Positions 48,801 through 60,800 of a stretch of DNA of 64,000 nt are shown here, in pieces. The notes under the pieces are model-generated. The model searched no databases. It saw only the letters and a program-made list of their open reading frames with translations, and was not told where the DNA came from. Numbering within the stretch: position 1 is the stretch's first letter; every line of letters starts with the position of its first letter. The stretch comes from Timema cristinae (lineage: Eukaryota; Arthropoda; Insecta; Phasmatodea; Timematidae), in assembly GCA_039000515.1 (NCBI GenBank), contig JBCFYV010000001.1, forward strand, positions 28,851,048-28,915,047, in the 5' to 3' direction. Made by a program: the position numbers and the translations under genes.

Positions 48801-51800
48801 TTTTCTGGTCCCTAATATCATCACGGCCTGTACACTAACAACCACCTAAGTTTTTTCTGGTCCTAATATAATCACGGCCTGTACACTAACAACACTAAGT
48901 TTTTCTGGTCCTAATATCATCACGGCCCTGTACACTAACAACCACCTAACTGTTTTCTGGTCCTAATATCATCACGGTCCTGTACACTAACAACCACCTA
49001 ACTGTTTTCTGGTCCCTAATATCATCATGGCCTGTACACTAACAACCACCTAACTGTTTTCTTGTCCCTAATATCATCACGGTCCTGTACACTAACAACC
49101 ACCTAACTGTTTTCTGGTCCCTAATATCATCACGGCCCTGTACACTAACAACCACCTAACTGTTTTCTGGTCCCTAATATCATCACGGCCTGTACACTAT
49201 CAGCCACCTAACTGTTTTCTAGTCCTAATATCATCACGGCCCTGTACACTAACAACCACCTAACTGTTTTCTGGTCCCTAATATCATCACGGCCCTGTAC
49301 ACTAACAACCACCTAACTGTTTTCTGGTCCCTAATATCATCACAGTCCTGTACACTAACAACCTTTGTGTACATTAAATGTCAGCTCCTCTTTGACAAGT
49401 GTGAAATTGATCAGTTAAGTAGTTTTTTCATTTTAAAATAATAATTAATCTTTGCTATAGTTTTTAAAATATAATAAAGTTGTTTCACTGGTTTTATTTC
49501 CATGTTTTTAAAAGTAGAAGACAGACAATTGTATCATGATGCGATACCTGGTTTGAGATATATGACCTACCTAAGTTAGGTATTATCTTAGTGATGAGAT
49601 GGACTCTTTAAGTAGAGCACACTCCCCACTTACTTTGATGTTTGATTTGTACTGATTACCAAAATGTACCAATTTGGAGTCCTATCATTACCCAAGAAAC
49701 TGCAGTGGATAACGTTGCAGCCAGGCAACCGCTTGGTTGCAGGTTAAATGCAACAAATGGACTCAGCACTGAAGTGTATTTTTACATTATTATTAACAAG
49801 TGGATACAAATGCAGATTGTGGATAAGAGGGGGGTGTGATGCTTCGAAAACTTCCACTTAACTTAATTTATCATCTCAAGACAAAATAGATTAATTACCT
49901 TTGAAATATAGCATTTTGTAAATTACATTTTAATACCTATATTTACATAGTTATGCTAAGTATAATATCTTTTAATCTAACATCAAACAATTTTTTTAAA
50001 TATCCAAACTTTGATTCAGTTTTGGGAATATCTCTAGTATTTGATTCAACTTTGCTTGAATGGAAAAAGGGGACTTCACACAAACCTAGTGGATAAGACT
50101 GTGAAATGCATTTCACACAAGTAGGTAACTCTGTGTTATGTCTCTGCAAATAAATAGCTACATACATTTGGGCGAAAGAGGAAATTGTTAGCTTTGTTGA
50201 AGTAAATTATTTTTAGAAACATACCTCTAACTTTGATACTGTATGTACGCTTCATGAATTAACTTGAATGCATTTTTCTTTATTTACCGATTTCTTTCAG
50301 GAAGAGTTGGAAATATTATTCCCTTCGGTGAGGATACAAGATAGATCTTTGAGGATACCAGACAGCCAAGTGGACCTTTTTGTTCTACATACCTATCAGA
50401 GGATCCTTTTTTATCAAAAAGAATTGCATAAGCTGCAGGTAAATTGGTGTTCTTTTATTAACAACATTCAAGGTTATAATAAAAGTATGTTGTCATTTTG
50501 TAAAAAAAAATTTAAAATAGTGCTAAGCCAAAGGTCTTGGGTTCAATATGTATTTGGGACACAAAATTAAATTTTATATAGTAAAATTATATTGAGAACA
50601 ATGATTTTATAATCGTCTCTATTACAGCGCCAACATTTTAGAATATACTCTGTGTGTATTTTTATTTCAACTATATTTTATGAACTCCTGTTATAAGACT
50701 AGAGGAATACACATTCCTTGCTAGGATTTTGTTTCTAATTTGAGATATTAACATGCACTTTCTTAACTGACTGATTATATCAGCACTCTATCTATAAATC
50801 AATTTAAATCTAGATCAGACACATCCCCAAGACCCGTTAATTCACCACTGTGAAAGGGGAAACCCGCATTTCACTAAATGATAACACATTACTGACTAAG
50901 CAGTCAGACTTGCTAGCATTAATAACCTCATAAGTAGGAAGCCTCGATGTCCATGGATGTGTCCTAATGTTATTATTATTATTATTAGCACCGCGTCTTA
51001 CTACCCGTTCGGGTTATACCACTTACGCTAATGTGTAATGGTAGGGTGATTGTGAGATGAAATGAAGGACCTACAGTTTAACGTGGAATCCGAACCACGG
51101 TGGAGGCCTGGCATTCCTCACATTCACAAGATGTCTTGTCAGAGGTGAAGGAAGGGTTTGGTAATCAGATAAATCTTTGCCGGGACCAGGATTGAACCCC
51201 GGCCGCCAGCACAGAAGTCTGACACCTTACCCCTAGACCGCCAGGTCACCATTGTCCTCATGTTCTATGTTTGAAATAGGCACTACTATTGGCTATCAAA
51301 GCACATATTTTCCTTGGGGCACAGGAAAGTGTCTTAGTCACCCTTGACTTATAAAAGTGGTAATATGCTTAATTTGCAGACATTGGGTGAGGACAGGATA
51401 CGCGTCGCCTTGGAGGAGGCGGGTAAGGGGATCGACAGGGCACTGGTGAATGCTCAAGTGGAGATGGAATTGGAGAAGGAACTTCGACATGTCAATATAG
51501 AGTTTCAAAAAAAAGTAATGTTATACATGTGCTATATGATTTATGTGTCGGTAATAAAGTTTAACTAGAAAGGCAAACACATGTAAAAGGGGAAGAGGAT
51601 GTGTGGCGGTGGGTTATAACTGTTTACTAACTTAACACAAATAATTTGACTAAGAATAATTTAGGTTTCTGACCTGTGTTATGTTTTATAAGTTTCTTAG
51701 GGGTGTGCGAAGCTTAGAAACTTTGTATTATGTTCGAAACAAATGTCAGCTTGACTTCACTTTGAAAAAAAAAAAAAAATCTAGACTTCAACAAATATGA

Positions 51801-54800
51801 AACTTTGCCAATAAAAATATTGAAAGCTAAAATATTTAGTTTACTATCAATTATGGTCATTCTTAGCTACTATGAACATTACAAGCTTAAATTTAAATGA
51901 AAAAACAACAACAATCCTGAAGTGATTGAATTTGAAATTGTGATAGTAACTTAATTTATCAGATTAAAACAAAATATTTCAAATAATTGTGCATTAAAAC
52001 ACTTCTAGGATTTTTGTGCCTCAAGGTATATAAATAATCTCAATATAATATTTGTTATATTTGATTCGAGTTTGCTTATTTTTGAAAAAAAAATGGACTC
52101 TGCATACTCCTATAGTTTTTGTTGTTGTCGGCACCAGATTTTGAAACTCCAAGTTGAAAACGACCAGGAGCTGAGGAAACAGCTGAAGCTGCAGCAGGAA
52201 ATCCACAGCGACCACATGGCAGATGTCATCAAGGTGAAGGAGCATGAAGCAGAGAGGCAATTTTTGCGGCGGCTGGACGAGAAACTGGCCGAAGAACAAG
52301 CCAAATTTAAGACTAGACTAGCGTCGATGCTAGGACGACTCAAGGGAATAGATGCTGCATTAAAAGGTGAGGTTCTTATTATACATATCATGGTTCCTCT
52401 TTCTTTTGGGTTTTAATTATTGATTTTGATTCTTAAATTTTAACCTCGATTTTTCAATCTCATTAAAATATTATCTTAAACTAAGTTTATGCTTTTATAT
52501 ATATATATCACTTGAACACAAAGGTCAGGTTGAGTACATTTACGATTTTTCAGTACTTAAAAGAAACGGGGGGGAAAAAATCTGAATGTTGCCAGTTTGT
52601 TTTGATAGTGTATCTTTCATATACTCTACTTAGATGAGAACTAGGAATTGATATTTTGAAATTCATGTCATTAAGATAGATTCTTGATTCTTTCATTACT
52701 ATTACAAATCAACGTTGTCAAGGTATCGAGTTTGATATCCCTAGTTAAGGGTGTGCAAATTCCACTTTTTCAATTCAAAATGAGCTTAAATCTAAAATCT
52801 TGAATAATATTTTCAAAGTCAAATCAAAGTTTGAGTATTTTTGGTTGTCTTATGCTTTAAAAATATTAAATTGTGCTTATTTATACAACATGCTGAAGTA
52901 AAATCATTTAGAAAATGTTTCATCACACTAATATCTTAATATTAAATTATAATCTTATAAATAAATTATTATCACAACACTCACTTAAACTACTTGGAAT
53001 TTTTTCAAATGGTCATTAATTTGTAACAACCCAGAATGGTAATGATTGAACATATTATTTTAATTGTTAATATCTTTATTGACGAAACTTAATAATGTCG
53101 AAGCAGGAGTATTTTTTCGAAGTAAAGTGGAAGTTGAATCTGTTTCCAAGCCACGTCAGTAGTTTCAAAGCTTCTCATATCCATACTTATCTAATATACT
53201 TGATTAAGATTCTACACACTAAAAAAAAGTAATTAAGGGTTACGAACAAAAAAGCTAAATAACATCTAAGATAAACTCTTGTCTAGATTATCATTGGTGT
53301 ACAAGGTTCTCTCTTCAATTAGAGTATCAGGGAAGAAAATTACCCATGTTTGAAGTATAGTTGTTGAATTTATTGTTGTGTTCTCCTTTACACTTGCTTG
53401 GTAGGTGTAGAACAATATTTTTTCATCTTCTACATACTTGATTTTGTGGAGGATAAGCATTCCAGATTGTTTGCTCATCTTTTCCTACATATCGAACAGG
53501 CTTAGAATTGGCAACACTGTCTCCCTCATCTGCTGACTGCTTGGTTTCACTGTTGTGTTCACTATTTATTGGTTCTACATCTGAATCGGCCGAGCCATCG
53601 AATTCATCTGGTGCACCAACATAAACCTTATTATCTGATTCTTCTTGAAGCCCTTATTAATTTGGGCTTCAGATAGAGTCCCTAACGTTGAAAGTTACTC
53701 ATAATATGGTATTTATACACAGTAAATACTGTGTTGGAGTACCAGAAAATGTATTCAGTATTAACACACAAAAAATGTACTCAAATTAAAAAAAAATTAT
53801 TAAAATAAAACATCCTCAAAAATAAAACTTTTAGACCAAAGAAAAAAGTTTATCAATACAAACATATGTTAAATAATGTTTATTAAAAGAAAAGAAATAA
53901 AATTTAATAGATGCATAATTGTTTTTACTCAACATAAAAAGTTATAGCACAAAAAAAATTAAGGGAAAAAATTCTAGCAACTTGGCTCGTCACCTAATAT
54001 ACAACACACAAATGGTTGAGGGTGAGCACTGCGCTCAGTATACAAGCAGTCTTTACAGTTCACCATCATAACGCTCACTGAAGGCTGAGTCAGCGCTTAC
54101 GAGTGATGTCAACCCACGTGTAATATGTTTATTGGCAGCTAGACAGCAGCACATGTCAATAGCTAATCTCTGCATGAAATAGTTGGTGAAATAAAACTAA
54201 AGTGAGCGCCGCGCTCACCCCTCGACCGATGGCAGGTTAAACATAGAGGAGTTTCAAAGGTTTTCATGCCAAAATAATATTCAAGTGTTTTAAACCTTAG
54301 ATAATCTTTAAGGTGTTTCAAACCTAGAGAACATTTAAGGGGTTCAATAACATAAGAATATTTAATTTTATAATAAAGAAATTGATAAAACTAAAGAAAA
54401 AGGAAAAATAAACTACTAAGAATAAATTTGATTAAGAAAGCCCATCTAGGGAAGAGGAAAAATGTGGGAAGAATCCAATGCACAAAGGTGACATCTTCTT
54501 CCTTTCTTCTGTCTTCTATAGTAGAAGTTGTCACACACACACATTTTAACACAAATAAAATGATATTTCGGCATTGTTGTCTTTATCAAACACAAAGAAG
54601 AAGAGAGTACAAATAACACAAACAATGGATTATTCAAAATGGAGTAATCCATTGTTTGTGTTATTTGTACTCTCTTCTTCTTTGTGTTTGATAAAGGCAA
54701 CAATGCCGAAATATTGTTTTATTTGTGTTAAAATGTGTGTGTGATGACTTCTACTATAGAAGACAGAAGAAAGGAAGAAAATGTCCCCTTTGTGCATTGG

Positions 54801-57800
54801 ATTATTCCCACATTTTTCCTCTTTCCCTAGGTGGGCTTTCTTCACCAAAGGGTGACCTGGTGGTCTAGGGGTAAGGTGTCAGACTTCTATGCTGGCGGCC
54901 GGGGTTCGATCCTCGGTCCCGGCACAGATTTATCTGATTTCCAAACCCTTCCTACACCTCTGACAAGACATCTTGTGAATGTGTGGAATGCCAGGTCGCC
55001 ACCGTGGTTCGGATTCCACGTTAAACTGTAGGTCCTTCATTTCATCTCAAAATCACCTACCATTACACATTAGCGTAAGTGCGTATAACCCGAACGGGTA
55101 GTAAGACGCGGTGCTAATAATAATAATAATAATAATAATAATCTTCACCAAATTTATTCTTAGTAGTTTACTTTTCCTTTTTCTTTTGTTTTATCAATTT
55201 CCTTTATTATACAATTATTTAACCATTGGGCCACCTCATTTTTGAAACATATTTAATAATGTCATAGATTTTACAAGTATTACTCTATTAGTATAACAAC
55301 AATATCTATTTTTAATCTAGAACTAATCTAAAGCATCATTTTTATAATTTTCCATTCCCGTCCCGATATAAAAATGTCATTTCCGTCCATCACTAAATAT
55401 TTGTGCAAATTAACAAATAATATTAAAATCTCAATTTAGCTTCAAGAATACTTAATATACTCAAATTAGGTTCACTCAATTGAAAAAGTTGACCCACACA
55501 CATATAATATTGTCTAAGACCGAGGTGGGCAACCCTGTCGCCAATTGGCACAAGTGGTAAATCTGCCATGAAAGTGTGGTGAATTTTAGTTAGTCAACTC
55601 TCACAGTAAATAATCTTTTTCCTGACGGTGTGTGCTAGTTGTAACTTGATATTTCCTGTAAATGACCAATTAGTGTTGATTTAAATTTTCACTTTCACAA
55701 CCTAATTTTTCAATTTTTTCATGGTGTGGCAAATTTCACTTCTTGTTCACTACTTTTGTGACTACAGTGAAAAATATGTTGCCCATCTTTAACATGAGAA
55801 CAAGGCTATAAACTTTTTAATAGTTTTAGAAAAACCATGTTTGGGGAAAATGTGCAACTTATTTTTGGATCAAAATGGTACACATTGACATACTGGCACT
55901 AGTATTTTATAACATCAATTTTGTTTTCACAATCAATTTCCCTTTTAATTCTTGCTTCAATTTCAGTAACTGAATAAAATGTCTTTGCACACTCCTATCA
56001 AGATTATTTTGTATCTTGTTCAAAATATAGAGAAAGATCCTTCTGGACTTTAGTGATAACTCGTTAAAACAAAATGTATGTTTACTTTTTAAATGGAAAT
56101 AGCGGACACCAGATGAATACAGGAATCGAACCAGGGACATTTGATTTAGTGTGCCAATGCTCTACCACTAAGCTCTTCAGGATTAGTCCTGTGATTGGGG
56201 TCATTTTTCTTAAAATACTATTTTTACACACCTTTATACATATTCATTTTGTACATAAGTTTTTTTAACTTTGAAATTATATTGATTTTTTTTTGTTATT
56301 TATTATTGTTTAAAAAGATGTGTATTTGTCTTTTGTCAATTTCTCTCTTGGATAGACTGGAAAGGTAAGCATTTACAATTCAGGATTAGTACCATGCTCA
56401 CGTTCATTTTTCATAATTTATGAATTTACTTCTAAAGTAGAAAATAACTATTTTTACACACTTCTATTCATTTGGTGCTGTAGTTTTTTTATCTTAGAAA
56501 AAATAACTATTATTAAAATTTTCTTCTTTTTTCTTTTGATTTATTATTGTTTTAAAAGATATGAATTTATGTTTTTTTTGTCAATTTTGCTCTTGGATAG
56601 AATGGAAAGGTAAGAAAATATTTTCTTTAAAGATAGAATATAATAACTAAATAAATATGAATGAATTGTAGAAAAATGACTATCTATAAACCCTTCAATT
56701 AATAATTTGAGGTTTTCATGACTTCTTTCACATCTAACATAAATTAACACCACTGAAGCTAACCTCTCTCTTAGTCTTATTATTAATTTATACTTTAAAG
56801 CTATATTAAACCTGAAGTAGCTAAATTATTTTGTCCTCAGATTTAACTGAAATAAATGTTTTATAAAACATATTGTTGTAGGGTTTGATTAATGGAAAGT
56901 GTACATTTTCTTTCCTAAATTCATGTTATTTAATACCAATTGATCAGGTGTGTAAAATCCATTTTAAAATTTGAAGTCAAGTCAAATTAAATAGTATGAT
57001 ATATTCCTGAAGATAAATCTAAGTTTGAATATTAAAAATAATACAACAGCTTGGCATAATATAAATTCATGTATCAAATATAACATACAAAATTCTATAT
57101 TTCAAGTATAATTAATATATTTAGTCTTATAATGATACACTATGTTGTTATCACAAAATGGTATTTAATTATTTTGGATTTTTCTTATACAAACATTAAT
57201 TTGTGATGGAAATAAACTAAAAAACTAAAATAAACATAAATGTGTTTTTAATTCTAAATGTTTTTTGGCAAAGTTTTGTAACTGTTGAATCTGAAATTTT
57301 CCTTTCGACTTGAAGTCAAAGCGAATGAATATTCAAAGAGAAGTTGAAGTTTTCAAAGCATCACACCCCCCTACTAATTGGCTCTGGGTTACAATGGTTA
57401 GGATTTTTCTGAGATTAAGTTAAATTTCTGAAAATAGAACAGATTGATATTTTGATCATAGGACTTAATTGAGATATTGTAGTTTAAATTCTAACAGATA
57501 ACAGAAAGTGTGCAAGAGAGAGGAGGAGAATGTAAGCATTTAAAGAAGGAAGAATGATGGAAAGATATAGTAAGATGGAGGCATTTTACTAAACGGACCC
57601 GTCACAGTTGATAACATTGATGATGATGATAATAATGAGTTTAAATAATTTCTACTCATCTCTTTAAAAGACACATCAGATATAAGAAATGAAGATGTCA
57701 CCATTGTGTATTGGATTCTAACCTTTTGTTTGCTGAGGAAAAAACTAATGAAATTCTCACTCCATACTATTGCCACCACCTATCATCATCAATCATCATC

Positions 57801-60800
57801 AATTGTTTCAGCCTGTGGCTGGGGAAGGTTAGTAAAATGCTTCCATCTTCCTCTAGTCTTCCATTATTCTTCCTTTTTTTGGTTAAGTAAACTAAGTAAT
57901 AATTTTAGTATAAATGTCACAATTCCTGGTTTCCACCATTTTGATTTTTAAATTTTAGCCCCAATGTTTTGATTCTCTGTCCCAAATGTTCAATATTTTC
58001 AATTTAATTTCTGTTCCATACACCCAACTACACATTAAAAAAATATATATATATACACACACACACATACCATAATCATAATATGGTTGAAATAAAAAAG
58101 TAGATATAAAGAAAAACTAAAACAAAACAACCATATTTGATTTGCTTAGGATCACTAGAACACATATCCTAATTTGAGTTAATTTAAAATTTGTCTGTAA
58201 TAAAGTTAAATGGCAAAATAACCATTAATGTTCAAAATGGGGGAGAAAAAAATCACCCAATTCAGAATTACAGGGAATTTATTGTATCTGGAAAAAATAG
58301 CTTTAAATATATGACCTTTGCATTGAAAGAAAATCGAACTGGAGAACCAATCATTCTGTTTTAAACACATGTCTTATCCTCTCTTCCCCTTCCTGAAACA
58401 TAAGGTTGTGTAACACCTCCATATATTGCCCTATTAAGCCCAAATCATTGTGCCTTAAACCTCAATTAAATGACTACCTCTTGTGACAGATTTGAATGTT
58501 GAATAAAGGGGGGGGGGGGGGGGGAAGGAGGATGAGGAGATCAGGCCTCAATCCCTGGTCAGATTTACTGATGGTGTTTTTCTCTAAATAATTTTCCACT
58601 CCTCCCCACAAATGTGGTTAAACTTTATCTAAATTCAACTTCCACCTCTCTAACACATTGGTGTAATTGTGTAATTAAACATATGCATGTAACCTGAACA
58701 GATTGTAAGAAGCATAAAAAAAAAATGTGACCTCACACTTTTCAATTTTACTAAAAATTAAAATTTTATTCCTCATATTTAAATCTAAGTTTTCTGGAAG
58801 ACACAGGAAATGTTGTTATAAGAAAATAGTGACAACCCTAACTATTACTGTAAGATCTTGCTCAACTCTGTTTAAAATCTCTTGGTGTATTTGTGTAGCA
58901 CGGGCATCTGCAGACAAAGGTGCTCACAAATCACAGGTGCTGTGGAGCGCCTGTCAAGCATTGGCCATGTCCCTCAAGGTGGTGAAGGGAAATGTTCCAT
59001 GGCATGAGCAGCTGCGCCCTTTGACATGTGAAATCAGTGCTATCAACAGCGCTGCCAGTAAGTTGAAAATTGTTTTGACAATAATCTTTAGCTACATTAT
59101 ACTGTATTTGTTCTTCTCTTTTTGTAGATTATTTCAACTATCTATTGGTTGGTCAATATTAAAAAAGACTTTGCTTTTTATGGAAAGGGAATATTAATAA
59201 TATGGTTTTATCATCAAACAATTTTTAAATATTTCAGTCTGACAGTCCAACACCTTAGCTCACTCAGCCGATAGCTTGTTTACCTACAGCCAAAAATTTA
59301 TCATTGATAAAATTTTGGGTTTACACTTTCACATTGATAAATTGACGGCTGGGGACTGTATGTTGTGCCTGTCCTAGTCTTAAGTTAGATTATAAGGCAT
59401 ACGAAGCTACGACACACCTAGCAAGCCAGTAGTGGAAAATATATAACTAGAGACATGCAAAAGATGGTGTTATTTTTAGGGTGAAGGGGTGCTATTTTTC
59501 TAAAAAGGGATGATGATATAAGCTGAAAGCGATGTTATTATTTACTTAAATATGAGTCGAATTAGTATTCATTAAAAAAAATCTAAGATAAAACTGTTTA
59601 AATTTTTCGTTCATATTGTTTATTTAACTATTTATTCGGAGAAAAAACAAATATAAATACACACAAAACATTTCAAGCCCAGTATTGTCAAACACGATAT
59701 CTCAATATCATTACCTTCAAGTCTTAAAAATATCAATAATCGATTATCAACTTAGCTTTAGACCAAACAATAATAATACCAAAACATGTCATCATAGAAG
59801 ACGAAGGAGAAGGGAATAAAAATTAAGACGATATAATTTTGCCAAACATAACTGCCTGTGCAAGATCCATTATATTAATGTCCTTGCTTAGTTAGACCTA
59901 GCATAACATCTTTTAAAAGTGGAAAATAAAGGATTGATCTATTGCCATTTAAGTATCGTAGTGTGTAAAAGTAGAAATCATGATTTTTAATGATAACCTC
60001 AGATAAAAAAAAGCTTAAATATCCTGAAAACACTAATTTTTCCTATGATCCATTTATACGTCGATAAAATAAGTAAAAACAAATACTATTCGTATACACG
60101 GCAGCCCTGGTTTAGGGCTATTACCAGTGTTACCGCGTTGAAAATTATATAGCATAATGTTGTATTTGCCAAATTACAAAGAAATTGTTTTGTATTTAGA
60201 AAAAAGTTTAAATTTGCGTTATTCGCTTGAAAACGGCATAATTGTGATAAGAACTTGTTTTATCGCAAATGAAAATTTTGCATTTATATGACTTGAATAA
60301 AAAACTGACCCAGGCCATAGGCTAGAAACAGTAATGGATGTAAAAAAAAAGGTTTGACAGTAGCTAAATTATTTGAAAATAATGGAAATTCTAAAAAATA
60401 AGGAAAGATAAATTAATCAAGTGAAAATTGAGGGAGGAACACCCACCTAGGGAAAGAGGAAAAAAATAGTGTTGAAAGAATTCACTGCATAAATGGGACA
60501 GACATCTTTTTAATTTATTTTGGTTCCTATAGTAGAAACAGTAACACACACATTGAAATAAAAACAAGTTTTTTTTATATTTTGGCAATCAGCATCATTG
60601 CCTCTTTTTTTTTTAAAAAAGAAAGCTATAAGAATAGAAGAAAAGCGCTTACCTACTCATTTTGAATTATGATTAACTTAAATTTTTCTAGTTAAAAAGA
60701 AGAGTAGGTTAGGGTTTTACATAGTGCTTCCTTTCTCTCCATCTCATTTTATTTTGTTAAAGGGAATAAATAACACCAAAATATAAAAACTGTTACCTAT

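Noticed and set aside
48585..49363. Possible CRISPR-like or centromeric array because of regular about 51-bp repeats
   Set aside because: Units are contiguous with no unique spacers, in a eukaryotic intron, and grow out of a reverse transcriptase fragment; a minisatellite explains it.
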